The position numbers were made by a program, and so were the translations under genes. From the NCBI RefSeq assembly GCF_000425405.1, contig NZ_AUDJ01000040.1, positions 1-39,159 on the forward strand: 39,159 bases of DNA, written 5' to 3'. Under the pieces are notes generated by a model that was not told where the DNA came from, did not search any database, and saw only the letters and a program-made list of their open reading frames with translations. Positions 26,803-36,169 of the stretch are shown here, in pieces. Numbering within the stretch: position 1 is the first letter of the stretch; every line of letters begins with the position of its first letter. The stretch is from Ferrimonas kyonanensis DSM 18153 (lineage in GTDB: Bacteria > Pseudomonadota > Gammaproteobacteria > Enterobacterales > Shewanellaceae).

Positions 26803-28281
26803 TTACTCATCCCAGGAGCGGCCGTCGCGGGTGATCAACGCCACCGAGGCCACCGGGCCCCAGGTTCCCGCAGGGTACGCCTTAGGTTCTTCATGGGAGT
26901 CGGACCAGGCCGCCAGAATGGAATCGCACCATTTCCACGCCTGCTCCACTTCGTCACGACGGACGAACAAAGATTGGTTACCGAGCATGCATTCAAGCAA
27001 CAACCGCTCATAGGCATCGGCAACCCGTTGATTCTTGAAGGTGTCAGAGAATGACAAATCCAGCTTGGTGGTTTGCAGACGCTGAGTTTCGTCCAACCCG
27101 GGCACCTTATTCATCATCTGAATCTCAACCCCTTCGTGGGGCTGCAGACGAATAGTCAGCTTGTTGGGTGGCAACTGGCGGTAACTGTCGCGGTACAGGT
27201 TATGGGGCGGGTTCTTAAAGTGAACCACGATCTCGGAGCACTTATAGGGCATCCGCTTGCCGGTACGCAGATAGAATGGCACCCCGGACCAACGCCAGTT
27301 GTCGATGTCGACCCGAATGGCGGCAAAGGTTTCGGTATCGGAATTGAGGTTGGCCCCCTCCTCCTCCAGGTAACCGGGAACCGGTTGGCCTTTAAGGAAG
27401 CCCGCCGAGTACTGGCCTCGTACGGTTTTCTCGAACACGTTATTGCTGTCGATGGGCCGCAGTGACTTCAGCACTTTCACTTTCTCGTCACGAATCGAGT
27501 CCGCATCCAGATTCACCGGTGGGTCCATCGCCACCAGCGCCAGCACCTGCAGCAGGTGGTTCTGAATCATATCGCGCATCTGACCGGCTTTATCGAAGTA
27601 GTCCCAGCGCCCTTCAATGCCCACCTCTTCGGCCACGGTGATCTGCACATGGTCTATGGTTCGATTGTCCCATTTTGAGGCAAACAGGGAATTGGCGAAT
27701 CGCAGCGCCACCAGGTTCTGCACCGTCTCTTTACCCAGATAATGATCGATGCGGTAGATCTGGTTCTCTTCGAAGAACTCCGCCACCTGATTGTTGATCA
27801 CCTGAGACGATTCCAGATCATGCCCGATCGGCTTCTCCAGCACCACTCGGGTCTCGGGTTGAATCAGGGCGCAGGATTTCAGGCAACGGCAGATGTCACC
27901 ATAGATAGAGGGGGGCGTGGCGAAGTAGTTCACCATCACATTGTCGGGCTGCTGCTCGCGCAAGGCATGGAACTGTTGGTAGCCTTCCGGCTGGGTGAAA
28001 TCCATGGCCAGATACTGACAACGAGCCAACAGGCGGGTCAGAACGTCCTGATCCACGTCCTCTTTTAAGAACTCATCCAGGGCAGTACGGATCATCTGCT
28101 GGTATTCGGACTGCGCCATCTCCCGGCGAGCCACGCCGATGACACGGGTACCGGAATGCAGCAGTCCGGCCTTGTCCAACTGGTACAACGAAGGGATCAG
28201 TTTGCGGCGAGCCAAATCGCCACAAGTACCAAACAACACGAAATCACACGGTTTGGCGACCGAGCCGGTAAAGTGGGTCAC
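26803..28281 (-). CDS. zwf: Glucose-6-phosphate 1-dehydrogenase
   Basis: A 492-residue enzyme oxidising glucose-6-phosphate to the lactone with NADP. The nucleotide-binding [19 protein letters not shown] is at the N-terminus. The active-site signature RIDHYLGKE and EKPIGHD are intact. The length fits bacterial Zwf (about 490). First gene of zwf-pgl-edd-eda, divergent from hexR. A HexR box lies 49 bp upstream of its start. Confidence 0.97.
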   Translation of the reverse strand: MTHFTGSVAKPCDFVLFGTCGDLARRKLIPSLYQLDKAGLLHSGTRVIGVARREMAQSEYQQMIRTALDEFLKEDVDQDVLTRLLARCQYLAMDFTQPEGYQQFHALREQQPDNVMVNYFATPPSIYGDICRCLKSCALIQPETRVVLEKPIGHDLESSQVINNQVAEFFEENQIYRIDHYLGKETVQNLVALRFANSLFASKWDNRTIDHVQITVAEEVGIEGRWDYFDKAGQMRDMIQNHLLQVLALVAMDPPVNLDADSIRDEKVKVLKSLRPIDSNNVFEKTVRGQYSAGFLKGQPVPGYLEEEGANLNSDTETFAAIRVDIDNWRWSGVPFYLRTGKRMPYKCSEIVVHFKNPPHNLYRDSYRQLPPNKLTIRLQPHEGVEIQMMNKVPGLDETQRLQTTKLDLSFSDTFKNQRVADAYERLLLECMLGNQSLFVRRDEVEQAWKWCDSILAAWSDSHEEPKAYPAGTWGPVASVALITRDGRSWDE

Positions 28282-28329
28282 TATCCAACTCCTATAAATA
28301 GGGGGCCGCTGTATGCGGCGTCACTTTTT

Positions 28330-28344
28330 CGTAAATTAACTACA
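28330..28344. promoter_or_regulatory. Candidate HexR box upstream of zwf
   Basis: CGTAAATTAACTACA fits 13 of 15 positions of TGTARTTWNAYTACA. It lies in the hexR/zwf divergent region, where HexR sites are known in related bacteria. Confidence 0.65.
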
Positions 28345-28400
28345 TTAAAGAGAATTTTTTTCGATGGTGCAACCTCAGCGTCCACTGAAAAGCTAGATAA

Positions 28401-28420
28401 TTTACAACACTGTTTGTAAA
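28401..28420. promoter_or_regulatory. 20-bp dyad between zwf and hexR
   Basis: TTTACAACACTGTTTGTAAA has 7-bp arms TTTACAA/TTGTAAA separated by 6 bp. It differs from the HexR box in spacing; it may be a second regulator site or an upstream HexR half-site pair. No factor can be named. Confidence 0.45.
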
Positions 28421-28545
28421 CTTAACCTAACTGCAAGCAGGTGCCAGAGGGTAGTCGCCCAGTATACAGGGCTTTACAGGCTATTATAGGCGGCTTCTGA
28501 CAAATGATTGCAGCCATCTTCTCGGTAAACTGGGCGATATATCGC

Positions 28546-29400
28546 ATGAATACTCTAGAAAAAATACAAACTAACCTAAGTAACTTCAGTAAGTCCGAGC
28601 GAAAAGTAGCGGAAGTCATCTTAACCTCTCCCCAAACCGCTATTCACGCTAGCATTGCCACCCTGGCAAAAATGGCCGACGTCAGTGAGCCGACGGTTAA
28701 CCGTTTTTGTCGTCGCTTGGACACCAAAGGTTTTCCAGACTTTAAGCTGCATTTGGCCCAGAGTCTGGCTAACGGAACGCCGTACGTATCCCGCCATGTC
28801 GATGAAGACGATGGCCCGGATTCCTACACCAACAAAATTTTTGAGTCCTCCATGGCGGCGCTGGATGCCGCACGGCAGTCCATCGACCCGATGGCCATCA
28901 ACCGTGCCGTCGACATCCTGACTCAGGCCCAGCAGATCTCCTTTTTTGGTCTGGGCGCCTCCTCATCGGTGGCCCACGATGCGCAGAACAAGTTCTTCCG
29001 CTTCAACGTACCTGTGGTCTGCTTCGATGACGTGTTAATGATGCGCATGAGCTGCATTAACGCTACTGCCGGCTCCGTTCTGGTGCTGTTTTCCCACACC
29101 GGACGCACCAAGGCGCTGGTTGAAGTGGCCCGCCTGGCCCGGGAGAGCAACGCCCAGGTGATCTCCATTACCGCCAAGGACAGCCCGCTGGCTCGGGAGA
29201 GTACTCTGGCGGTCACCGTTGAGGTGCCGGAGGACACAGACATGTTCATCCCCATGGCCTCAAGACTGGCTCACCTGACTGTGATCGATGTCTTGGCTAC
29301 CGGCTTTACTCTGCGCCGGGGCCCACGTTTCAGGGATAATTTGAAACGCGTCAAAGAAGCCATCAGAGAATCCCGCTTCGAAAAACCCGCCAATCTGTAA
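28546..29400 (+). CDS. hexR: HexR, RpiR-family regulator of central carbon metabolism
   Basis: A 284-residue RpiR-type regulator. An N-terminal helix-turn-helix (about residues 1-80, with SIATLAKMADVSEPTVNRFC and RRLDTKGFPDFK) is followed by a sugar-phosphate-isomerase (SIS) domain (FFGLGASSSVAHDAQNKFFR, LFSHTGRTKALVEVARLARE) that senses KDPG. HexR controls zwf, edd-eda, gap and pyk genes in Shewanella and Pseudomonas. I chose the ATG at 28546 (MNTLEKIQTNL) because it gives the family N-terminus; the ATG at 28504 would add 14 residues and neither has a strong ribosome site. Confidence 0.95.
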   Translation: MNTLEKIQTNLSNFSKSERKVAEVILTSPQTAIHASIATLAKMADVSEPTVNRFCRRLDTKGFPDFKLHLAQSLANGTPYVSRHVDEDDGPDSYTNKIFESSMAALDAARQSIDPMAINRAVDILTQAQQISFFGLGASSSVAHDAQNKFFRFNVPVVCFDDVLMMRMSCINATAGSVLVLFSHTGRTKALVEVARLARESNAQVISITAKDSPLARESTLAVTVEVPEDTDMFIPMASRLAHLTVIDVLATGFTLRRGPRFRDNLKRVKEAIRESRFEKPANL

Positions 29401-29402
29401 AG

Positions 29403-29434
29403 AAATGCCGCTGACATCCCCGTCAGCGGCATTT
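29403..29434 (+). terminator. Terminator of hexR
   Basis: AAATGCCGCTGAC (29403-29415), 6-nt loop, GTCAGCGGCATTT (29422-29434), then a T-run: 13-bp perfect stem. Confidence 0.93.
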
Positions 29435-29528
29435 TTTTTATCACACCGACTACACTTGACCTCAACAATTGGCACCTTTAGGCTTGCCTACCTTGCGCTG
29501 GATCACATTTTTGTTATCAAGCTACAAC

Positions 29529-29552
29529 TATAATTTATGTAATTTTCTTTCA
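29529..29552 (+). promoter_or_regulatory. pykA promoter with candidate HexR box
   Basis: A consensus -10 TATAAT (29529-29534), with a poor -35, is followed at once by TGTAATTTTCTTTCA (29538-29552), 13 of 15 matches to the HexR consensus, over the likely transcription start. The pykA start codon is about 80 bp downstream. Confidence 0.5.
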
Positions 29553-29631
29553 TGTTGATCTTTCAGCTACAACATTTAGCGAAACTCGACATCTATAAAC
29601 TTTAGAGCCAGTATTCTTTATGGAGTCTCTT

Positions 29632-31068
29632 ATGCTCAGAAGAACCAAAATCGTAACCACGCTAGGTCCGGCTACCGACCGTGATGGCAACCTGGAAAAG
29701 ATCATCCTGGCCGGCGCCAACGTCGTCCGGATGAACTTCTCTCACGGTAGTGCCGAAGATCACGTCAAGCGTGCCAACGACGTGCGTGCGATTGCCGCCA
29801 AGCATAACCGTCATGTTGCCATCCTCGGTGACCTGCAAGGCCCTAAAATCCGTGTCTCCACCTTTAAGGAAGGCAAGGTCCAACTGCCTATGGGTCATAC
29901 CTTCGTGCTGGACAGCGATCTGGCTAAAGGCGAAGGCGATGAGAACCAGGTTGGTCTGGACTACAAAAACCTGCCTCAGGACGTCGTTCCTGGTGACGTA
30001 CTGCTGCTGGACGACGGCCGCGTACAACTGCGGGTAGAGAAAGTGGACGGCAACCGGGTAACCACTACCGTTACCGTTGCCGGCCCGCTGTCCAACAACA
30101 AGGGCATCAACAAGCAAGGCGGTGGCCTGTCTGCAGCGGCACTGACCGACAAAGACAAGCAAGACATCAAAACCGCTGCCGCCATCAACGTCGATTACCT
30201 GGCGGTGTCTTTCCCACGTACCGGTGAAGATCTGCACTACGCTCGCGAACTGGCTCGCGAAGCAGGCTGTAACGCCCACATCGTGTCCAAAGTAGAACGT
30301 GCCGAAGCCGTTGCCACCGACGAAGCCATGGATGACGTTATCCTGGCCTCCGATGCGGTGATGGTTGCCCGTGGTGACCTGGGTGTTGAGATTGGCGATG
30401 CCGAGCTGATGGGTGTGCAGAAGAAACTGATCGCTCGCTGTCGTCAACTGAACCGCGTGGTGATTACCGCCACTCAGATGATGGAGTCCATGATCTCCAG
30501 CCCAATGCCAACCCGTGCCGAAGTCATGGACGTGGCGAACGCGGTACTGGACGGCACTGACGCCGTGATGCTGTCTGCCGAAACTGCGGCCGGTGACTTC
30601 CCTGAAGAAACCGTTACTGCCATGGTCAACGTCTGCATCGGCGCCGAGAAGAACCCACGGGTTAAGGTTTCTCGTCACCGCCTGGAAGAGCGTTTCAAGA
30701 CCGTTGAAGAAACTGTGGCTCTGGCAACCATGTACGCCGCCAACCACCTGGAAGGCGTTAAGGCCATCGTTGCCCTGACCGAGTCCGGTAACACCCCGAT
30801 GATCATGAGCCGCATCACTTCCAGCCTGCCGATCATTGCGCTGTCTCGTCACGAGCCGACTCTGAACCGTATGGCCATGTACCGTGGTGTCTACCCAGTG
30901 AACTTTGATTCCACTCAGCATCCAGCCGGTCACCTGGTGTCTGCCGCCATTGCTGAAATCAAAGCCGCCGGTCTGCTGCAAAGCGGTGACATGGTTCTGG
31001 TAACCAAGGGCGACATGATGGAAACCATCGGCGGCACCAACACCACCAAGGTTGTGGTTGTCGAGTAA
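29632..31068 (+). CDS. pykA: Pyruvate kinase II
   Basis: A 478-residue pyruvate kinase transferring phosphate from PEP to ADP. It follows E. coli PykA closely: [61 protein letters not shown] (active-site lysine), [38 protein letters not shown]. The ATG at 29632 is chosen because GGAG lies 6 nt before it and MLRRTKI matches E. coli; the ATG at 29620 overlaps that site. It follows hexR and closes the Entner-Doudoroff route to pyruvate. Confidence 0.95.
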   Translation: MLRRTKIVTTLGPATDRDGNLEKIILAGANVVRMNFSHGSAEDHVKRANDVRAIAAKHNRHVAILGDLQGPKIRVSTFKEGKVQLPMGHTFVLDSDLAKGEGDENQVGLDYKNLPQDVVPGDVLLLDDGRVQLRVEKVDGNRVTTTVTVAGPLSNNKGINKQGGGLSAAALTDKDKQDIKTAAAINVDYLAVSFPRTGEDLHYARELAREAGCNAHIVSKVERAEAVATDEAMDDVILASDAVMVARGDLGVEIGDAELMGVQKKLIARCRQLNRVVITATQMMESMISSPMPTRAEVMDVANAVLDGTDAVMLSAETAAGDFPEETVTAMVNVCIGAEKNPRVKVSRHRLEERFKTVEETVALATMYAANHLEGVKAIVALTESGNTPMIMSRITSSLPIIALSRHEPTLNRMAMYRGVYPVNFDSTQHPAGHLVSAAIAEIKAAGLLQSGDMVLVTKGDMMETIGGTNTTKVVVVE

Positions 31069-31092
31069 ACACCGCTCTCATTCTCATCCACT

Positions 31093-31122
31093 AAAAGGGT
31101 TAGCTTCGGCTAACCCTTTTTT
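31093..31122 (+). terminator. Terminator of pykA
   Basis: AAAAGGGTTAGC (31093-31104), TTCG loop, GCTAACCCTTTT (31109-31120) and further T. It is A-rich on the other side, so it may also stop the convergent marR transcript. Confidence 0.93.
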
Positions 31123-31133
31123 ATACCCGATAT

Positions 31134-31586
31134 CTAGTCAGCGCTGCCGGCTGCGACCATCTTCGCCAGTAGCGATAAAAACTGCTGCTGCTCTTGCGGC
31201 TGAAGCACCGACAGCAAGCTGTCATTGACGTCCATGGCTTCGGCGATCAAGGCGGATTTCAGCGCCCGCCCCTCATCGGTGAGATAGATAAGGTGCGAGC
31301 GTCGGCTAGTCGGGTGTTTGCGCCGCTCCACCAGCTGTTTCTTCTCTAAGCTGTCCAACACCCGAGTGGTGGTGTAATGCGCCGTCATGCAGCGCGACGC
31401 CAACTCCACCTGGGTCAACCCCTCCTCCTCCCAGAGCATCATCAGGGTCGGCCACATCCCCAGGTTTAACCCGACTTTCTGCAACCGCTCATCCAGTTGG
31501 TCGGCAGCCCGGCTGTGAACCACCGCCAACAACCAGCCAAGACTGCGGTCCCGGGAAAACGCCGCCAATTTATCACCCTGCTCCAC
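31134..31586 (-). CDS. MarR-family transcriptional regulator
   Basis: A 150-residue winged-helix MarR regulator: helix 1-2 DRSLGWLLAVVHSRAADQLDE, then LTQVELASRCMTAHYTTTRVLDSLEKKQLVERRK (recognition helix) and the wing RRSHLIYLTDEGRAL. There is no ATG; the GTG at 31586 has AGGAGG 6 nt upstream and is preferred over the GTG at 31592, which lies in the ribosome site. It follows the cytochrome b561 gene by 10 bp in the same unit, so it may autoregulate the b561/cytochrome c' region. The ligand is unknown. Confidence 0.9.
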   Translation of the reverse strand: MEQGDKLAAFSRDRSLGWLLAVVHSRAADQLDERLQKVGLNLGMWPTLMMLWEEEGLTQVELASRCMTAHYTTTRVLDSLEKKQLVERRKHPTSRRSHLIYLTDEGRALKSALIAEAMDVNDSLLSVLQPQEQQQFLSLLAKMVAAGSAD

Positions 31587-31596
31587 TAACACCCTC

Positions 31597-32214
31597 CTAG
31601 AATAAAGAGATCACCATCATCAGACTGACTCCGCTTGCACTGAGAGCCAACACTATTGCGGCCTTACGTCCGGCCACCAATTTGGGCACAGCACCGCTAC
31701 CGTGCTGCTTGCCGGTGATCATTGCCTGGATCAATCGATGACCTCGCCATTGATAAACGGTCACCGCGAAGACATGCACCAATACCGCAATCACCAACCC
31801 CAGAGCCATCCGTCCATGGTTGTGTTCAAGCAATCGCACCACGCTGCGTTTAAGCTCAACAGGACTCAGCGGGCTGATCAGCCAACCACTGAGCAACTGG
31901 CTGCACAACAGGCACAACAGTAGCACCACCATCAACGCCCCCAACGGATTATGACCTGGGCGCTCCTGACGCGATGAAATCAAGTAACTGACCAGTTGGG
32001 ACGGTGAGGGAATAAAAGCACGAAACCGTGCCGTTTCACTGCCCCAAAAGCCCCAGATTAACCGCCAACATACCAGCACCAACAGTGCCACTCCGGCCGC
32101 CATATGACCGATAGAATCGCCGTTACCACTGAAGCCGCTCAGCAGCATCCACGTCACCAACAGCGCCTGGCCCCAATGATAGAGGCGAGTTGCCAGATCC
32201 CATACTTGTATCAT
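31597..32214 (-). CDS. Cytochrome b561-family membrane protein
   Basis: A 205-residue di-heme b-type cytochrome with four main membrane helices. Start MIQVWDLATRLYHWGQALLV has the helix-1 heme ligand H13; IGHMAAGVALLVLVCWRLIWGFWG is helix 2, HNPLGALMVVLLLCLL helix 3, HNHGRMALGLVIAVLVHVFAVTVYQW helix 4 with further histidines. This resembles Ni/Fe-hydrogenase-type b561 subunits, which pass quinol electrons to periplasmic partners. The ATG at 32214 has GGGGAG 7-8 nt upstream; a longer frame has none. Divergent from cytochrome c', a frequent pairing. Confidence 0.9.
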   Translation of the reverse strand: MIQVWDLATRLYHWGQALLVTWMLLSGFSGNGDSIGHMAAGVALLVLVCWRLIWGFWGSETARFRAFIPSPSQLVSYLISSRQERPGHNPLGALMVVLLLCLLCSQLLSGWLISPLSPVELKRSVVRLLEHNHGRMALGLVIAVLVHVFAVTVYQWRGHRLIQAMITGKQHGSGAVPKLVAGRKAAIVLALSASGVSLMMVISLF

Positions 32215-32231
32215 TTCAATTCTCCCCACAG

Positions 32232-32275
32232 CAACAATTGCATTTGCAACAATAGCATTTGCATGATAGCTTGCA
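32232..32275. promoter_or_regulatory. Tandem direct repeat / dyads between b561 and cytochrome c' genes
   Basis: On the minus strand a 15-bp direct repeat, GCAAATGCWATTGTT, occurs twice in tandem. It includes the palindrome TTGCATTTGCAA (32238-32249) on the plus strand and a second TGCAT...TTGCA dyad. The position between divergent genes with a MarR gene next door makes it a candidate MarR operator. Confidence 0.5.
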
Positions 32276-32307
32276 CACAAATCATTCAAACCAAGATGGA
32301 GATCACA

Positions 32308-32739
32308 ATGCAGACCCCCTTCCCTATGCTGGTAGGAGCTATAGCGCTCATCATTTCGGCGTTAGCCTGGGCCGATCAGCCTGCAGTGAATCAAAGACAA
32401 CAGCTTTTTGATCAACTCGATACTAAAACCGAACTGATGGAAGACGCTCTGGACCAGGAGCAATGGCAGCGAGGAGCCGAATTGGCCGCCGAACTTGCAG
32501 ACACCGTCACATTGTTGAAAACTCTGTTTCCCGAAACCAGTCGAGGTGAAGGGCGCAGCCGCAAATCAATTTGGAACGAATGGCCTGAGTTTGAAGGTCG
32601 GCTAACGCGACTGGCTGATGACTTTACCGCCATCAGCAACACCGCTGAGTCTGGCCGTTCCGCCGGGTTGGATACGGCGCTGAAAAACGCCACCTCCAGC
32701 TGCCGCTCCTGCCATATGAGCTACCGTTCGTTGTGGTAA
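32308..32739 (+). CDS. Cytochrome c' (periplasmic)
   Basis: A 143-residue cytochrome c'. A signal peptide (to about A22) is followed by a four-helix bundle and the heme motif C132-R-S-C135-H136 near the C-terminus (CRSCHMSYR), as in the family. Cytochromes c' bind nitric oxide and CO and help with NO tolerance; electron donors are uncertain and the divergent b561 could be one. The start is the ATG at 32308, with GGAG 7 nt upstream; the earlier in-frame ATG at 32295 is part of that site. Confidence 0.9.
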   Translation: MQTPFPMLVGAIALIISALAWADQPAVNQRQQLFDQLDTKTELMEDALDQEQWQRGAELAAELADTVTLLKTLFPETSRGEGRSRKSIWNEWPEFEGRLTRLADDFTAISNTAESGRSAGLDTALKNATSSCRSCHMSYRSLW

Positions 32740-32750
32740 GGAGGCGCTTT

Positions 32751-33194
32751 ATGACCATTCAAAATGCCCATCGACTGGCTGCGACACTGGCTTTTCTGAT
32801 CATACTGACGTTTTTCAGCAGCACCCTTATTGCCGAATTACTGGGCAATGACCGTGTCATCTCAGCCACCAAACACGCCATCGTCTATGGCATCTGGCTG
32901 CTGGTACCCGTCATGGCTTTGACCGGTATCACCGGCATGAAACTGGCGCCCAAGGCCAGCAGTGGTCCCATTGGTCGAAAGAAAAAAAGGATGCCGATTA
33001 TCGCCCTCAATGGGCTGTTGATACTGATCCCCGCCGCGATCTACCTGGATCATTTGGCCAGCCAGGGACTGATGACCGGAGTATTTTGGTGGGTACAGGG
33101 ACTGGAGTTAACAGCAGGCGCCGCCAACCTGATTCTTATGGGCCTGAATGTTATCGACGGTCGCCGATTACGCCCGCGCTCCAGGCGTGAATGA
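32751..33194 (+). CDS. Small four-helix membrane protein
   Basis: A 147-residue protein with four predicted helices: LAATLAFLIILTFFSSTLIA, AIVYGIWLLVPVMALTGI, IIALNGLLILIPAAIYL, and WWVQGLELTAGAANLILMGLN. The ATG at 32751 has AAGGAGG 6 nt before it. It follows cytochrome c' by 11 bp, so it is surely co-transcribed. The histidines (H-R, K-H-A) could be heme ligands, but I do not recognise a family and no function can be assigned. Confidence 0.8.
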   Translation: MTIQNAHRLAATLAFLIILTFFSSTLIAELLGNDRVISATKHAIVYGIWLLVPVMALTGITGMKLAPKASSGPIGRKKKRMPIIALNGLLILIPAAIYLDHLASQGLMTGVFWWVQGLELTAGAANLILMGLNVIDGRRLRPRSRRE

Positions 33195-33246
33195 ATAGCA
33201 GGTTGACATTAGGGTCAACCTGCTTACTTTGCGGGCAACACAGCAT

Positions 33247-33702
33247 TCACTTAAACCACTGCCGCCCCACCTGATTGGCGCGATGCTGAAGCAGCTCAAA
33301 CCAGGTCCGTTCAGACTGTAGCAGCTGCTGCTGCGGATCAAGACCATTGAAACAGTCTTCAAAGATCGCCCGAGCGGTGGCATAACTGTCCTCGCCCCTC
33401 AGGCTGTGCTGCATCTCGGGCTCGCGAAGACACGGCGCCAACTCGATGTCGTAATGGGTCAGAATTCGAGTATCGGGCTGCAACTGATGACAGGCCAGTT
33501 CATCCACAAAGCCCAGGGATACGGATTGAAACACGCGCTCAGCCTGGTATTTTGCGTGAGGATCATCACCACGGGCACACTGCAGGAACTGGCCGAAGTA
33601 GTGCAGATACATAGGAATAAAGTGCCGATACAACACCCGCTCCTTGAGATTTTTATTTGCCAAGACTCTGTCGAGATCCAACCATGCCCATCGGTTCATC
33701 AT
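33247..33702 (-). CDS. Conserved-looking hypothetical protein
   Basis: A 151-residue soluble protein, acidic-aromatic and mostly helical (WAWLDLDRVLANKNLKERVLY, RHFIPMYLHYFGQFLQCARG, SLRGEDSYATARAIFEDCF). No signal peptide, no membrane segment, no domain I recognise. The ATG at 33702 has AGGAG 6-7 nt upstream; the longer frame to 33723 is less supported. It is convergent with the membrane protein before it and lies alone. Confidence 0.7.
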   Translation of the reverse strand: MMNRWAWLDLDRVLANKNLKERVLYRHFIPMYLHYFGQFLQCARGDDPHAKYQAERVFQSVSLGFVDELACHQLQPDTRILTHYDIELAPCLREPEMQHSLRGEDSYATARAIFEDCFNGLDPQQQLLQSERTWFELLQHRANQVGRQWFK

Positions 33703-33852
33703 GTGTCGCTCCTGCGCTGACATCCCATTTACAGTAAAGAATGCGACACTTGTCAGACCAGTTCCGTGATCAAGATCAACCCAGCTCCAGTCTTGCGCAA
33801 TTGGCTATTTCACTCTGCACAACTCTCATTGTTTAACAGGCCGATATAAAAA

Positions 33853-33874
33853 AGGGCCGGCAAATGCCGGCCCT
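33853..33874 (-). terminator. Terminator of the tetR-fadE operon
   Basis: AGGGCCGGC (33853-33861), AAAT loop, GCCGGCCCT (33866-33874), followed on the minus strand by TTTTTTATAT. Confidence 0.92.
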
Positions 33875-33892
33875 GATTCTACACTGCGGGGA

Positions 33893-36169
33893 TTACAGCG
33901 TAGCAAACTCGTCCACATGGATGGCTGCCGTACGCAGCGTCCAGGCGCTAAGCAGGGACTCAGACTGAGATTCGGTCAGCACCTCCGCCTCTACCGCTTT
34001 GGCAATCAAGGCCGGCGATATCGCCTGCTTGGGCAAGGCACCGGAACGCATCGCCTGCTTCAGGGTCTTCATCAATGGCGCCTGCTCATGCAGCGCCAGG
34101 AAAGCCTTCTCCACTTCACTGATGCCATCTTCCAGACCTTCAGGCATGTGGCACAGGTGAGTGATGCGTTCGCGAACCACTCCCGGTTTGGACACCGCCT
34201 CACACACCGCTTTGGCGGTATCGTCCGAAGGCATGTGGAAATGGTTGCCAATAGGGAAGATCAGCGCCTTAGCCAGCCAACCCAGAGGACGATTAGGGAA
34301 GTTGCGAATCACTTCCTCCATCGCTTTTGCCGCTTCATAGCAACACTTCTCTACCGAATAGTGCAGCAGCGGCAGGTCGCCATGCTGACGCCCCTCGGAT
34401 TCAAAATGACGCAATGCCGCCGACGCCAGGTACAACTGGCTGAGCACATCGCCCAGGCGGGCCGAGATCATCTCTTTCTGCTTCAGACCGCCGCCCAGGG
34501 CCGCCATGGCCAGATCCGACATCAACGCCAGGTTGGCACTGAGGCGACTCAGGTTACGATAATGACGAGCGGTTTCCCCCGCCACCGGCGCCGAGTTCAA
34601 GCGAGCCCCGGTCAAAGCCCCGACCAATGAGTTCAGGCCATTGCGCGCCCCGTAAAGCATGTGAGACAGCAGCAGACCGTCAAACACTTTCAGGGCCTGG
34701 TCCTTATCCTCCATGGCCACCGCTTCCATCTCAGACAAGACGTAGGGATGACAGCGCGTCGCGCCCTGGCCGAAGATCATCAGGTTACGGGTCAGGATAT
34801 TGGCCCCTTCCACAGTGATCGACACCGGCTGAGCCAGATACATGTTACCCAGGTAGTTCTTAGGGCCCAGCTGAATCCCCTTGCCACCATGAATGTCCAT
34901 GGCGTCATTGACAATGGAGCGGCCCAATTCGGTCATGTGGTACTTGGCAATGGCCGTCACCACCGACGGTTTCTGATTCATGTCGATGGCGCCCACGGTC
35001 ATCTTACGGGCAGCTTCCAACAGATAGGTATTGCCAGCGATGCGTGCCATCGCTTCCTGCACCCCCTCAAACTGACCGATATTCACCCCAAACTGCTGGC
35101 GTACACCGCAGTACGCCGAGGTAGTGCGGGTCGCCACGTGTCCGGCCGCCGTCGCCAGAGCCGGCAGAGAGATGCCCCGCCCTGCAGACAGGCACTCCAC
35201 CAGCATGCGCCACCCGCGCCCGGCGTAATCAGGACCGCCGATGATCCACTCCATGGGAATAAACACATCCTCACCGCGGGTGGTACCGTTCATAAAGGCC
35301 ATGTTCAGAGGGTTATGACGGTTGCCCAGCTCTACGCCGGGGTGTGATGCCGGAATCAGCGCACAGGTGATGCCAATCTCCTTGGTGTCACCCAACAAAC
35401 CGTCCGGGTCACGCATCTTAAATGCCAGCCCCAATACCGTGGCCACCGGAGCCAAGGTGATGTAACGCTTATCCCAGTTCAGGCGTAGACCCAGCACCTC
35501 TTTGCCGTCGTGCTCACCCATGCACACAACGCCGCTGTCGGGAATGGCGCCGGCGTCTGATCCGGCTTCCGGGCCGGTTAAGGCGAAGCACGGCACCTCG
35601 GTGCCATCGGCCAATCCTGGCAGCCAGCGCTGCTTCTGCTCTTCGGTACCATAATGAGCCAACAGTTCACCGGGACCGAGAGAGTTCGGCACCATTACGG
35701 TAATGGCGGCGGTGAGGCTGCGACTGGCGATACGAGCGACAATGGTGGAGGCACCCAGGGCAGAGAAATCCAGGCCGCCATAGGTTTTGGGAATGATCAT
35801 CGAGAAGAAGCGTTCCTGCTTCAGGTAATCCCAGACCGGTTGTGGCAGGTCTTTCTGTTCCTGTACCACATGATGGTCATCCAGCATCAACAGCAGCGTA
35901 TCGACCTGGTTGTCCAAAAAGGCCCGCTCTTCACCGCTGAGCTCGCCCATGGGCATGGAGTGCAGCTGCTGCCAATCCGGACGGCCGGAGAACAGTTCGC
36001 CGTCCCACCAAACGGTGCCCGCTTCCATCGCTTCCCGTTCGGTCTGTGACAGGGGCGGCAACACCTTGCGGAAAAAGCCGAATATCGGTTTGGAAATAAA
36101 TTGGCGACGAATGTCAGTGACACCAAACACCACTAACACCGCAATAATGATCAAAATCAGCAAGGTCAT
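33893..36169 (-). CDS. fadE: Acyl-CoA dehydrogenase FadE
   Basis: A 758-residue FadE-type acyl-CoA dehydrogenase carrying out the first oxidation step of fatty-acid beta-oxidation. One N-terminal membrane helix (LLILIIIAVLVVFGV) is typical of FadE; E. coli FadE is 814 residues, and Shewanella-type forms are about this length. Motifs: YGGLDFSALGAST, FALTGPEAGSDAGAIP, MNGTTRGEDVFIP, GRGISLPALA, and the late IVNDAMDIHGGKGIQLG. Its ATG overlaps the TetR stop (ATGA), so the pair is translationally coupled. Confidence 0.95.
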   Translation of the reverse strand: MTLLILIIIAVLVVFGVTDIRRQFISKPIFGFFRKVLPPLSQTEREAMEAGTVWWDGELFSGRPDWQQLHSMPMGELSGEERAFLDNQVDTLLLMLDDHHVVQEQKDLPQPVWDYLKQERFFSMIIPKTYGGLDFSALGASTIVARIASRSLTAAITVMVPNSLGPGELLAHYGTEEQKQRWLPGLADGTEVPCFALTGPEAGSDAGAIPDSGVVCMGEHDGKEVLGLRLNWDKRYITLAPVATVLGLAFKMRDPDGLLGDTKEIGITCALIPASHPGVELGNRHNPLNMAFMNGTTRGEDVFIPMEWIIGGPDYAGRGWRMLVECLSAGRGISLPALATAAGHVATRTTSAYCGVRQQFGVNIGQFEGVQEAMARIAGNTYLLEAARKMTVGAIDMNQKPSVVTAIAKYHMTELGRSIVNDAMDIHGGKGIQLGPKNYLGNMYLAQPVSITVEGANILTRNLMIFGQGATRCHPYVLSEMEAVAMEDKDQALKVFDGLLLSHMLYGARNGLNSLVGALTGARLNSAPVAGETARHYRNLSRLSANLALMSDLAMAALGGGLKQKEMISARLGDVLSQLYLASAALRHFESEGRQHGDLPLLHYSVEKCCYEAAKAMEEVIRNFPNRPLGWLAKALIFPIGNHFHMPSDDTAKAVCEAVSKPGVVRERITHLCHMPEGLEDGISEVEKAFLALHEQAPLMKTLKQAMRSGALPKQAISPALIAKAVEAEVLTESQSESLLSAWTLRTAAIHVDEFATL

